Assembly: GCA_004565275.1 (NCBI GenBank)
Contig: SDOX01000002.1
Coordinates: 194,884-258,883, forward strand
From: Nannochloropsis salina CCMP1776
Taxonomy: Eukaryota > Sar > Eustigmatophyceae > Eustigmatales > Monodopsidaceae
Reading direction: 5' to 3'
DNA: 64,000 nucleotides
A program made the translations under genes and the position numbers. This document shows, piece by piece, positions 43,230 to 53,119 of the stretch (the first letter of the stretch is position 1; each line of letters starts with the position of its first letter). The notes beneath the pieces are model-generated. The model had not been told where the DNA came from. It was given only the letters and a program-made list of their open reading frames with translations, and did not search any database.

Positions 43230-44626
43230 TCACGTGTTCTTGCTCAAGCCCTCCGAGACCGAAAGCCGCGAGTTCACTTTCTGGCTGGGATCGGCCGTGG
43301 GGGACGAGCTCCTGTGGATGGTGCCCGAGCAGCTCATGCAGAGCGAGGCTTGGCCGTTCACGGTACTCCCCACCTCCTTGCCCGTCGCGTTCCCGTCTTC
43401 GCCGTCGTCGAAGAAGGAGACCACCCCGTTGAAAGCATAGTACGCACCCACCACGGAAAGCGCTTTTTGCTCGATGAAAGGGCGGATGTCGGGGTGCTCC
43501 GACAGCGTGCGCGCCACGGAGTGCACGTTGCAGACGATCGCACACAGCAAGCGTTCGTCGTCCACGTCCTCCAGGCCGGGCTCCAACAAGGCACATTCGA
43601 TGCCCGATTGGATCTTCTTCACCAGCGTCTTGATGTCCCTTGGAGCCTCCACCAGGGCCTCTGGGGGCTGGAGGGCAGCGGTGACCGCGCCGCATTTTTC
43701 ATGGCCCAGGACAACCACCAAGGGGGAATGCAGGTGTTGCACCGCGTACAGGAGACTGGCGCGGGCCAGTGCGTCGATCGTGTTTCCCGCCAGGCGGATG
43801 ACGAAGCTAAGAGGGAGGGCAGTGGATAAGTGAGGGTGAGGATGCCCCCGTGGGCTTGCGTAGTCCGTGTGGCTGGGAAAGATTGCGGGTATGATAACAT
43901 CCACTCGAACGCTACTACTGCACTCTTTCCTCCCTTTCCCTTTCATCTCAGCTGCGGCCATCCCCTCAAATATGACTTACAGTTCTCCAAAAGCGCAGTT
44001 GAATATCATCTCGGGAGGGACCCGGGAATCGGAGCACGCGATGATGATGGCGTGCGGTTTTTGTGCGAAATGGAGGCCAATGTGCCTGTCTGAACACTGC
44101 TTGGCCGGGACCTCGTCGCGCAAGAAGGCGGCGTTCCCCGCCTTCAGAAGCTCCAGAGCCTCGGCAGCCTGTCCAGATTTTTTATTTCCAGTTGAATGCG
44201 GGTTAAAGGGCAGACGAAACGGCGTACGCGGTCACGATTTACTTTTCATCCCCTCCCTGTTACATCTATACTGTCCGTACCGTGTTGCCCTTGCGCTCTA
44301 ACGGACTATCTTCGAGTGTCGTCTGAGCCTTCACAATGTCTGGCGACTGCATGTAAGCGTCGTCATTTTTACAAATCCGCTCCACGGCCCTGTCAACCGG
44401 AAAATCACATACGTTGAAGGCAAGAGAGATTCGATCAGTCATCATTTCACTCCCACGCTCCTATCCCGCCAAAGTGTGGCCCGTACTTTTTAATTAGCTG
44501 AAAACGATTGAGCTGTTCGTGAATTTTGTGCTCCTGATCGTCCAAGTGGTGCCGGATCCGCTCCAGAACCTCATGATTTTGCTGGGAGATGGAGGGCTTG
44601 ACGGAGGTACCGACGCTGCCTGTCAT
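43230..44626 (-). CDS. Beta-class carbonic anhydrase (four exons)
   Basis: Exons 44626-44487, 44389-44281, 44168-43981 and 43806-43230 join in consistent phase and give 337 residues. The zinc site is complete: CSDSR (C128, D130, R132) in exon 3, and HEKC (H181, C184) in exon 4, with the surrounding RVPPEMIFNCAFGEL + FVIRLAGNTIDA. ALSVVGAYYAFNGVVSFF closes the fold. The enzyme interconverts CO2 and bicarbonate and may serve the carbon-concentrating mechanism. The first two exons form a helical N-terminal extension (NHEVLERIRHHLDDQEHKIH), with no signal peptide or transit-like start, so cytosolic action is suggested. The 97-bp first intron contains an in-frame ATGATG (44445-44440) that would start a shorter form (309 residues) if the intron is kept; an upstream stop just precedes it. 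Confidence 0.9.
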
Positions 44627-45649
44627 TACTGATTATTTGGACACCTCGGCTGAAAAACACCTACAGTGAAGAAAATATGGAGTCAAAATAATTCAACTCG
44701 CGTTGAATGGGAGCGTTTCATGTCTGAAAGTGTCAGGCGACACAAATCAGGGCTCGGGTATCAGACGCATGGATATGACATGATGATATCATGACTTTCA
44801 TCATCAACAGCAACACGCGACCCCACCGGCCTTCCCCAAGACATTTCCAGCCCCGCGCGAAGGCACAGGACTTTGAACGCCCCCACTGTGGAAGATGTGG
44901 CCCTTTTTAAATGAATGTTTGTGCCCGAAAAGGGCATGCTTCATTGTGCCGCGCCCTGCAGGTGGGGTGCGTATGTTCCAAGAGCAAGCACCGAGAGATA
45001 CCAAGGAAGGCTCAGCAGATGCGAGGGCAAATAAACAGGGCGCAAGGTCGTCGAGCACCCGGGGGAAAATTGAGGAATGTCAAGAACGTGGCGTCGACAA
45101 TCATGTTGCAGGGTGTGGTCATCCTCACGTTTCTGTTTTTGGCTGACTTTATTTATATTGGACATGTAGACGGACTTCACTTTATTGCTTCTTCGCTGCT
45201 TCCAGCCCTCGATCTTCCGTCTCGATTTCGACATCGGTCTTTTGACTTAATCCTCCTTTTTCCCCCCGTCAAACTTCCTGATTTCTGAGTAATATTTTCT
45301 CGACTCACGCAAGAGCCTTCAACTTTATTCTCGTAGACCATGCAACCACGCAGCCAGCAGCCCAGATGAAAGGCTGCCACATGACTAACGATCTCAAGGC
45401 GTCGCCTCTTATGGTGCTTTTTACGATGGGATTTTCGACTTCGCCCAAGTTTTGATTGCGCCTTCCGTCCACTTTTGACCTTTGTGAGGAGAAGGCAATG
45501 ACAGTGTCCTGTTGGCAATGCCGTAGCGTGCACGGAGCGTAGAGGTGGAAGCTTGATCAGATGGGGTGGTAGATTGCGGGTCTGGTGCTACCTCTCGACC
45601 TTTCAATTTATTCATTAAAGCACCAATGTACGTCTCATCGATATCAGCA
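44627..45649. other. Divergent upstream region, carbonic anhydrase / TMEM267
   Basis: About 1 kb between two head-to-head genes, with overlapping open frames on both strands. The most protein-like is a minus-strand frame starting at 45663 and ending at 45421, described separately. The frames between 44800 and 45300 change composition from strand to strand and lack motifs. No RNA gene was identified. Confidence 0.4.
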
Positions 45650-45663
45650 ATGGCTCTAAGCAT
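45421..45663 (-). CDS. Doubtful 80-residue ORF antisense to the TMEM267 5' end
   Basis: An ATG frame on the minus strand begins MLRAIADIDETYIGALMNKL and ends KTWAKSKIPS. The short string ADIDETYIG recalls the first catalytic Asp region of ISXO2/IS1595- and Merlin-type DDE transposases (V-D-E-T-Y-I-G-G), but the rest does not match. Its start overlaps the TMEM267 start on the other strand, so both are unlikely to be genuine in this form. Possibly a transposon scrap, a small gene, or chance. Confidence 0.2.
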   Translation of the reverse strand: MLRAIADIDETYIGALMNKLKGREVAPDPQSTTPSDQASTSTLRARYGIANRTLSLPSPHKGQKWTEGAIKTWAKSKIPS

Positions 45664-46575
45664 GGCTGGAAATACGCCCTCCTTACTACTTCGTGAAGCT
45701 CTGCTTCTCACAGCTTGCGTAGCAGGTGACACGCTCTTCCCCAGCCTCCTCGCCTATCTCTACGGTTCTCCGTCAGGAACCGATTCGCCATCTCCTCCTC
45801 TCATTCTTCGACTCTTACTGGACAATTTCACCCATGCCACGCTAGCCTCTATGGTCTGGTGGACTGTGCTCGCGCCGCCTGCCCCATGGCCGCCCGCCTT
45901 CTCTCGACCCCGCCCCCCCCCCTCCCGCTTTACCACGAGCATCGCCACCTCTTGCCTCGTCCCGGCCACCCCGCTCACAAACCATGCTTCGAAATACTGC
46001 TGGCCTTCATTCTTGGAAGTGCGCTCGACCTCGACCATTTCCTCGCTGCGCGCTCCTTCTGGGGCCTACAGGGGGTCCTGCACCTCTCCCACCGCCCCCC
46101 CGGGCACTGCCTGACCACCCTCCTGGCTCTCACTGCGTGTGTATGGACGCTGGCCAATTACACCCAGGGACCTCAGCAAGGAGGAACAGAACCTCCCGTC
46201 CATGCACGTGGCGCCTGCGGATGCTGCAATCAAGGGTTCTTACTGCACAATGGACAACGGCTTTCCCTGCTATTCATGAGCGCCGCCTTCTCCCACCAAC
46301 TCCGGGACGCTCTCAGGCATGGCCTCTGGTTTTGCCATTTAGGATTCTCCACGGCTCCGCTTTCCTTTCATGTGTACATTCTTCTGACGATGACTTTACC
46401 CCTGGTGATACGCAGGCTTTTGGCAAAGGGGGGGGGAGAGGCGGAGAGAGGGGAGGGCCCGCGTGTGGAAGAGCGCCTCGAAAACGGCGAGGAGAGGGAA
46501 GAGAGGGAAGAAGAGAGGCTAGCCATGAGGCACGCAGAGTTTGAACTAACGCGGCAGCGGCAATTTGTTGTGTAA
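45650..46575 (+). CDS. TMEM267 (C5orf28) homologue, frame broken at a C10 run
   Basis: Two overlapping frames together cover the TMEM267 family. The first (ATG 45650) carries LLLTACVAGDTLFPSLLAYL and LILRLLLDNFTHATLASMVW. The second, up to the stop at 46575, carries CFEILLAFILGSALDLDHFL, SHRPPGHCLTTLLAL and SAAFSHQLRDALRHGLWFCH, which match the DVDHF, RRPFLHCST and SHHIRDGIRHGLW blocks of the human protein. It is a multi-pass membrane protein with metal-dependent-hydrolase-like His/Asp motifs; its function is not known. The frames switch around a run of ten C at 45913-45922. No plausible GT donor lies in the interval, so a one-base undercall in this assembly (eleven C expected) is the simplest explanation; a true pseudogene or unusual intron is possible. 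The C-terminus has a Glu/Arg-rich tail. Confidence 0.8.
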
Positions 46576-47116
46576 CTGAAACGCGGAACGTGTCCGTGAT
46601 GAAAGTGCAGAAGCAAGGATAACTTGGCAACTCCAACTGGTTTCTGTTTGTTCGTCCGCTCTTATCGTATCTTACTCACCTGTAGGCTCTCGCAAAATGC
46701 TTTCCTGGTCTATTTCCTAATAAGCCCCGGTAGCGAGACAGATTTTAACATTTCATCATTTTATTGTATCGCTGTATATAGAGAATGTAGGGGACTGGGG
46801 GCGACTCACATCCCATGTGCTTGTCCCTGTCATCTTTACCCACACACAAGGCAGAAAAAAAGTCCTCTTCTGTCGTCCCTCTTTAAGTAGTGGAAGACGC
46901 ACGCTCGCTTTCTCCCAGTCACCCCCACCCTTTATTTCTGACGCTACGTGGCCCTCTGTACAGCGCGATATCTTCATAAACCTCCAAAACCCCTCGATTA
47001 AAAACGAAGATTTCATTTCCGATACGATTTTAAAACCTTTCTTAAAAGAAGGGGTCATGCAATCATCCGCTCCAGGTTTTATATCAGGGACAGACCCACG
47101 TCGAGTGGAACTTCCT
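46576..47116. other. Convergent 3' intergenic region
   Basis: 540 bp of lower-G+C sequence between TMEM267 (+) and the ADCK2-like kinase (-). No supported frame, repeat or RNA gene. Confidence 0.5.
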
Positions 47117-49330
47117 TTAACCTACAGGGCTCTTAATGCGGGGAGCGTGGCGATCCGCCGGAAGGAAAGAGGGGGAATCTTCCGTGCTGCTGTCGTCGCT
47201 GCCACTGCCAATGGCCAATGGAGCGTGCGGTTGTTGCACGTTACCGGTCTTCTTCAGCAGGTTAAAGAGAGCGCTTTCCCCGCGTCGTTTAAAGCCCAGA
47301 AGGAGGGGGTAGATCCGGCGGAAGAAAGGCCGGAGCAGCTTGTTGGAGTGAGGGACCAACAAGGGTTTCGCCCGGTCCAGGATATTGTAGGACGGGAGGA
47401 GAGCCGCCGCCATCCCCTCCAAGCACAGCAGGTTGATCAGGAGTGTCGCGTAGTTCACATCCACCCGTACGTGGAATTTACGAACCAGGGCCAGGACTTC
47501 CCGGAGGACGACGCCAATGCTCACGTCCGTGTTGTAGCCGCGGCAATGGAGGGCAAACACCTCCCGCATCTCCTGCTCGAAAGCCGTGGCGTCTTCCCCC
47601 ACGCAGGTTTGTGTCAAAGAGAAACCCAGCACATGCCGGGCCGCCCGAGCCCCGTCCCCCCTTCCCATGGACTCTAGGAGCCCGATAAAATTCGCCCGCT
47701 CCACGTCGGACAATTTCGCCACCATCCCCGCGTCCACCAAGGTCAGGACAGGGCGGCCGTTCCGGTTCACGTGTATGAGGATGTTCCCCGGGTGCAGATC
47801 TGCATGCATGAGGTTGTCGACCAGAAGCATTTTCAAGTACAGGTCTTCCCCCGTGCTCACAATGAAGTGGGCGAGCTCCACGCTCAAGGGGGCGCGGCGT
47901 CGGTTCTTGGCAATCTTCAATTCCGCCAAGGACGCTGCGGCATCGCCTTGTCCCTCCACTGGCCTCCCGGCCACGGCCTCTTCAGCGACAGCCTCTGCCT
48001 GGACGTCCGCCGCTTTCTCCGCCTCCATTCGCTTCCTCGCCGCGTCCATTTTCCAGGCATCCACCAGGGGCTTGATCGGCAAGAGCAAGGTGTCCTGGAT
48101 AAAGAGACGGAGGTGCGTGTAGGCGCCGAAGACCTGTCCGCACATTTGACAGCCTTGGGCCTCCAGCTCCCGCCACCGGCTGTAGCGGGCAATGAAGTCC
48201 GAGATGATCACCCCTTCCTCCCAGCTTTCCACCAAGACCCCTTCCGATAGCACCAAAGGCTCCGGGAAACGCAAGGAAGAGCGCCACTTCCGGAAATTGT
48301 GGTTCAGAAGCAGAAGATGCCGCCCCTCCACGTCGAGCTTGGTCTGACTGGCCAGCGTGTGGGAAAATTGTTCCATGCTGTGCCCCAGATTCAAGAATTT
48401 CAAGGCGGGAATCATATCCGCAAGGCTCGCCACCTTCTTCATGACCCGGAAGTCGATCTCGATCTGTGCCGCTACCCCCGGATGGCGCACTTTCACAGCC
48501 ACCCGGCGTCCTTTCATCACCGCCGCGTGCACTTGGGCGATGCTTCCCGAGGCTATGGGATCCGGGTCGAAAGCTTCGAAGACCTCCTCCAAAGGGCGCG
48601 CGAAGGCTTCCTCGATCGCTTGTTTCGTGAAGGCAAAGGAATGGGTCGGGGCGAAAGAGTGCAGCATGGCGAGTGTGCTGCAAAATTCCTCGGGAAAGAT
48701 GTCAGGCCGGGCCGAGGCCCACTGGCCCCACTTGATAAAAGCAGCCCCTGCCTGGGATATGGCACAAGTAATCATTCTGTACCAATATGGGCTGCGGAAG
48801 CGTTCGGAAACGAGGGCGAGGAGGGCAGTCAGGATGGCGGCGCTGAAGAGGTAGAGGAGATAAAGACCCCGTCGCACGAGGGCGAAGCGGGAAGGGCTGT
48901 CTCCGCTTCCATCCATGGACGCCTCATGATCCTTTTCTTTGTCGAAACCAGTAGCTTGCAACTGACCGCGCTTCAAAAGCTTTTTCATGTCCGTGTCTTG
49001 GACGTGCACCGGCGCGCCAGTCGGGCTCGCTGCCCTTCCCGCACCACCGCGGGAGGGTAGGGACGACGTTGTCGATTTCATGGATGAGGGCGAATTGCAT
49101 TTCCCCACCGCTGATGCTGGTCTTATTTGTGGTTCCCTCTGTTGCCGTCGAAGCGGATGCTGCTCCGCTTCGTGCTCCTTCCAAGCTGACGAAGACGATG
49201 GCTTGGACGAGGAGGCGTGGAAGGAATGGGTTGTCTCGAGGCTGCCATCGCCACGCCGACACAACGCGCCCAGAGTAAAGAGATAGAAAAGGCGTCTACG
49301 GGCGCATCCCTTGCCGATTGATTTGCCCAT
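47117..49330 (-). CDS. ADCK2-like ABC1/UbiB family atypical kinase
   Basis: A single-exon frame of 737 residues. The N-terminal 150 residues are Ser/Arg/Gly-rich with a possible mitochondrial or plastid leader (MGKSIGKGCARRRLFYLFTL). A membrane segment precedes the kinase-like domain (YLLYLFSAAILTALLALV, about 158-175). The family signature KWGQ is at K200-Q203 (FIKWGQWASARPDIFP). Then come the Ala-rich loop PIASGSIAQVHAA, the lysine motif VAVKVRHPGV, the catalytic HADLHPGNILIHV and the metal motif VDAGMV in place of DFG. WGQWASARPDIFP and the long insert in the second half fit ADCK2 better than ADCK3/COQ8. ABC1 proteins support coenzyme Q or lipid metabolism in mitochondria and plastids. Every catalytic element seems intact. 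Confidence 0.92.
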   Translation of the reverse strand: MGKSIGKGCARRRLFYLFTLGALCRRGDGSLETTHSFHASSSKPSSSSAWKEHEAEQHPLRRQQREPQIRPASAVGKCNSPSSMKSTTSSLPSRGGAGRAASPTGAPVHVQDTDMKKLLKRGQLQATGFDKEKDHEASMDGSGDSPSRFALVRRGLYLLYLFSAAILTALLALVSERFRSPYWYRMITCAISQAGAAFIKWGQWASARPDIFPEEFCSTLAMLHSFAPTHSFAFTKQAIEEAFARPLEEVFEAFDPDPIASGSIAQVHAAVMKGRRVAVKVRHPGVAAQIEIDFRVMKKVASLADMIPALKFLNLGHSMEQFSHTLASQTKLDVEGRHLLLLNHNFRKWRSSLRFPEPLVLSEGVLVESWEEGVIISDFIARYSRWRELEAQGCQMCGQVFGAYTHLRLFIQDTLLLPIKPLVDAWKMDAARKRMEAEKAADVQAEAVAEEAVAGRPVEGQGDAAASLAELKIAKNRRRAPLSVELAHFIVSTGEDLYLKMLLVDNLMHADLHPGNILIHVNRNGRPVLTLVDAGMVAKLSDVERANFIGLLESMGRGDGARAARHVLGFSLTQTCVGEDATAFEQEMREVFALHCRGYNTDVSIGVVLREVLALVRKFHVRVDVNYATLLINLLCLEGMAAALLPSYNILDRAKPLLVPHSNKLLRPFFRRIYPLLLGFKRRGESALFNLLKKTGNVQQPHAPLAIGSGSDDSSTEDSPSFLPADRHAPRIKSPVG

Positions 49331-50972
49331 CTACACGGAGGAGTTCCGTGCGTGCGTGGCTTCCTGCTTATTACACTTGCTGAGGGAAATAAAATCCTGG
49401 CAGGTCACTCCTCCCTGTGATCATGAAATGCATAACATGCGTGAGTCGTTATAAATACAGGTCGAGAACTCCAATTAAAGAAGATGCACCAGATGCTGGG
49501 ACGTGTCCAACCCCTTTTAATAAGACGGCGAGGGTCCGCTTGTCGGTCGTCGCATACCCCAGACAGGTTGTTTAGTATGACGAGGGCGGGAGCGAGGGGC
49601 ACGGGGACAAGGTGTGGAAAGAGGGAGGTCAAGAGAGAATTTTTGCGGCTGTCCATACGATACTTCACCCAAAACTTCTTCGAGCACATGAGCCGGTACT
49701 TTTGACCGTTGTCTAAGAGTGACTCGCCACGACTCCTGAACCAGACGTAAGTTGCCCTTGAGCTCTCCTGGAGCCCCTCCCCGGCGATAAGGATTTCCGG
49801 GTACCCTTGGGACGATATGAAGAAAGCCGCAGGATGCTCAATCCACTAGAGGACCGGCGAACTCACAGAGGGTTTCATAGAATTTTGAATAAGATCGCCT
49901 GTTACGGTCCAAATGTTTTTGCTGAAAGAAATTGTCCGAAATCTTTCGTACTCTATTCGTCCCGATGCTATCACTTCTTGATTTGCATATCTGCATCAGT
50001 CGCAGAGTGCGCGTAGGTGAAGCAGTCGAGAATTAATGTAACGCCACCTCTCCTCACCTCTCTTCCCGTTACGCCTCACTTTCAGATCTTTCACCCTACC
50101 ATCGGCATGCCCTCAAAAAAGAGCTGAGGACACTGTCCAAGTGCAGACGATTTCTCAATACGAGCTTTTCCCACTACAATTCATCCTTTTCTTCACGCGC
50201 TTTAGGAAAATATTTTTGCTACGGAGTGATCAAAATTCTTTTAAATATGAATGCCAGATTTTTTGTTAGGATAGCATCGGCTCTTAGAAATTTTGTGTCA
50301 ATAGAGGGAGGAGGCTGCCAGGAGCGTTCAGAGCATACGAAAAAAACATGGAAAAATGTAGAATATGGCTCCACAATCACCCCCCAAAAAATACAATTAC
50401 GATGAGACTATCACCCCCAAAAAATTCAATTACGATGAAACTAATTAAGTATCTTAGTTGCCCCGTGTATCTCCTTGGGAATTGACTTTGCGATGAATTG
50501 ATATTGCACGGATTTCTCTCTCGGCCCTATGACCTTGAGGCAGATGGAACAAGCTGTCACTTTATCAATAATATAGATATACTGCACATATAAGACTTCC
50601 TAGGATATATTACGTTCAAAAGTCATTTTTTTTTTCGATTCAAAATGTAGTAATGAACTGCTTGTTACGCATCTGTATGGACTAGGACTCGAGCCCGTCG
50701 ACAGGCGGGAAAGCCCTTGCCCCGGCCGTCAGCTGCCCCCCCGTGAGAAGCCTAATGGGCCGAGAGGTTGGTTTGAATTCCTGCGTCTGTGGCGGGCCTT
50801 GGATATTACGCAGGGAGAGAGGGACACGCATTCAATTGAATGATTTCATTTCCTACATGATACAGGACGGTGTTGTGCTCGGCGGTGGGTCACAAGCGCC
50901 GGACCGATTTCTCAGCCTGGCTTTCTTCGTGCTATATTATTTCCTTCGTCGACGTGATTGTGGGCTGCTTAA
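49331..50972. other. Long divergent upstream region, ADCK2-like / aspartic protease
   Basis: 1.64 kb between divergent genes, the longest gene-free interval here apart from short doubtful ORFs. G+C falls strongly in 50040-50680. Short frames at 49484-49705 (+, 73 codons) and 49689-49405 (-, 94 codons) overlap each other and show no motif. A small tandem repeat lies at 50376-50442. No RNA gene could be folded convincingly from the sequence. Confidence 0.4.
50376..50442. repeat. Tandem duplication of a 33-34 bp unit
   Basis: Two adjacent near-identical copies (50376-50409 and 50410-50442), each reading ATCAC, a C run, AAAAAA, then ATT/CAATTACGATGA(A/G)ACT. They differ at about three positions plus one C. 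Confidence 0.85.
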
Positions 50973-52922
50973 ATGCCACGAATAAAACTTTTTTCTATGC
51001 CCCTTCTGACCATATATTTTGCCCTTCAAGTCTTTCAACGGTCTTCTTCTTTGATAATACCTCTGGAAAGACGTCAACCTACGGCATCAGTGTCTCCCTT
51101 CTTTCCTCTTTCACAAGACAAAAGTTCTTCGTCAGAAACTATTCCAACGCACCTCCAAGCTTTTGTTCCTGGACTGCCGGCCTATTTCGCACGCCTTTCG
51201 TTCGGCAATGACGCCCAAGCCATCGACGTCCTAGTTGACACGGGAAGTTTCGACCTGCTTATCCCGTCCGACCTTTGCACAGCCTGTTCGCACGTCTCAC
51301 AACGCCTAAACGTGGCCTCTGCAGGCGTGGATTTCGTCCATTGCGGCGACGCTATGCGCTGCCATGGGCAATGCATGCCTGATGTGCTGAATTTATTTGG
51401 TAGCACAAGCCAGACTATCCCCCCACAGCTCTATTGCGGGCCGCACGGAGGGATCTGTGAGGCAGGAAGCAACCTCTGTCTTTTCGATGATAAATATGCA
51501 GATGGATCCTACGCTAGTGGTGTGGTTGTCACTGCCCCTTCCGTAAATTTCTCGGGCGTGACGCTGAAAGACGTGACGTTCGGGGCCATTGCATCGGCAA
51601 GCGATACCTTTTTCGAAGCTCCCCAGGGCGGAGGGATTATGGGGATGGCCTATCGAGGCTCGGCGGTCAGTACCAGGGCCAACGCGCGGGGCAATTTAGA
51701 TCAGCCTGTAACCAAGAAAGACGTTGTCGGTTGTGACGGGGAAACCCCGTGTATGGTGCCCCTCTTGGATGCTCTGATTGCACAGCAGGAGCAGGGGGTG
51801 GGTGGACAAGGTCAAGTCCGGGATATTTTTGCGATTTGTGGCCACCCAACCTCGCCGGTGATGCTTCTGGGTGAGAGCAGCCTAGGAAAAGAATCCCAAG
51901 AATACTACGAGGGAGAGCTACAGTATGCTCGCATGGAGGCCCCCTATGGACTCTACATGGTGGGGGTTGCCGGGCTGGGGGTGGTGGAAGCGTCGGGGGT
52001 GGACGTGCCCAAAGGAGTAGCGGAGGCGGGCTCCACATTCATGCTCCATCAAGGGAACGCCGGTCTGGCCATCATTGATACGGGCGCCACGGGCTTGTAT
52101 TTCCCTCGCTCGGCATATCTCAAGCTCAAGACGTATCTGCAGACGCACTACTGTCATGTCCCCTTCATTTGTGGGCCCCTGCCGACGCCCACCCCCGAAC
52201 TTTCTGACAGCGAGGCCGCAGCCGTCAAGGGAAAGCAGCAAGAGAGGGACAATTCACATCGAGCCCTTCGGAGTCGCCGCCATCATCGCCATCACCAACA
52301 GCCTTCCCAGGAGGAGGCGCAGGAAGAGGATGAGCCCCCTCCCTCGACGATCTTCGAGTCCAACGTATGGGCCAAGTACGACAAGGCTACCGTGGCGCGC
52401 TTGCCGACACTGACCATTCGCTTGGAAGATGGGGGGGTTGAGCTACGCTTGTCGCCGCAACAGTACTTGATACGGAATGTCATGCTGAGTGGGGTGACGG
52501 GGATGGACGGACAAGGAAAGACGAACATTGCTTATTACCAGTTTGGTATTAGGACATTCGGAGAAGGCGTCGCGGGTGAATCGCAAAGGAGGCGCATGGT
52601 CTCTGGTCAAGCCAGTAGGAAATCTGAGCGCGGTCCAGAGGCTTTTCAGCGTGAAAAATACGAAGGGATGCTGCCGGGCACGAGCATTACAAGAGATGGC
52701 ACTCACAGAGGGTCCGTCCGCCCCAACAAAAACAATGGATCCCCCCGGGAGCTATATATTTTGGGTGAATTGCTCTTGAACCAAATGTTTGTCGTCTTCG
52801 ATAGAGATAAGAGACGGGTGGGGTTCGCTCCCGCAGCTGCTCGCGATCCGTCGCTCAAACCCTCATCTCCAGAGTTCGTGGTCGTCCCGCCGGGCAATGG
52901 GACGGCAAATACAAATGTGTAA
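50973..52922 (+). CDS. Pepsin-like aspartic protease, secreted or endomembrane
   Basis: A 649-residue single-exon frame. The N-terminus has a signal-peptide-like hydrophobic stretch (LLTIYFALQVF). Both catalytic motifs of the A1 family are present: VLVDTGSFDLL with Asp 89 and AIIDTGATGLYFP with Asp 369. Residues about 95-180 are cysteine-rich, which predicts disulfides. Glycine-rich GGGIMGMAYRG and the C-terminal ILGELLLNQMFVVFDRDKRR complete the fold. A His/Arg/Glu-rich insert (about residues 415-455) interrupts the C-terminal lobe, and another basic insert precedes the final block. The gene converges closely on the YCII gene (197 bp). It probably acts in the secretory system or vacuole; the substrate is unknown. 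Confidence 0.93.
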   Translation: MPRIKLFSMPLLTIYFALQVFQRSSSLIIPLERRQPTASVSPFFPLSQDKSSSSETIPTHLQAFVPGLPAYFARLSFGNDAQAIDVLVDTGSFDLLIPSDLCTACSHVSQRLNVASAGVDFVHCGDAMRCHGQCMPDVLNLFGSTSQTIPPQLYCGPHGGICEAGSNLCLFDDKYADGSYASGVVVTAPSVNFSGVTLKDVTFGAIASASDTFFEAPQGGGIMGMAYRGSAVSTRANARGNLDQPVTKKDVVGCDGETPCMVPLLDALIAQQEQGVGGQGQVRDIFAICGHPTSPVMLLGESSLGKESQEYYEGELQYARMEAPYGLYMVGVAGLGVVEASGVDVPKGVAEAGSTFMLHQGNAGLAIIDTGATGLYFPRSAYLKLKTYLQTHYCHVPFICGPLPTPTPELSDSEAAAVKGKQQERDNSHRALRSRRHHRHHQQPSQEEAQEEDEPPPSTIFESNVWAKYDKATVARLPTLTIRLEDGGVELRLSPQQYLIRNVMLSGVTGMDGQGKTNIAYYQFGIRTFGEGVAGESQRRRMVSGQASRKSERGPEAFQREKYEGMLPGTSITRDGTHRGSVRPNKNNGSPRELYILGELLLNQMFVVFDRDKRRVGFAPAAARDPSLKPSSPEFVVVPPGNGTANTNV

Positions 52923-53119
52923 AGCAACATACCTAGTCAAGGCCAAAAGAAAATACAAGGACAGCGAAAACCTCTTCAGCCAGGATGGTGACGCTGTGCC
53001 TCCCGGGAACAAGGTGAAAAGGGTTAACTTTACGAGCTTTTTTTGCAATTTCTCGTCTTCTTTCAAGCATGCTATCATTTTTTTTTAAATTCGCCCTCGC
53101 ACTATCCCCCTTGGCTTGC

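Noticed and set aside
44447-44626. Independent 59-residue gene or bicistronic upstream ORF before carbonic anhydrase
   Set aside because: A 97-bp intron with matching phase joins its first 46 codons smoothly into the anhydrase, extending one helix; the spliced model explains it better.
49405-49705. Two overlapping ATG frames (94 codons minus, 73 codons plus)
   Set aside because: They are antisense to each other, show no motif and cannot both be real; kept only as a note in the intergenic entry.
50680-50790. Second tRNA-like motif (GGCTCGAGTCC minus, GGTTTGAATTCC plus)
   Set aside because: Neither strand gives a paired acceptor stem or a T-stem of five base pairs.
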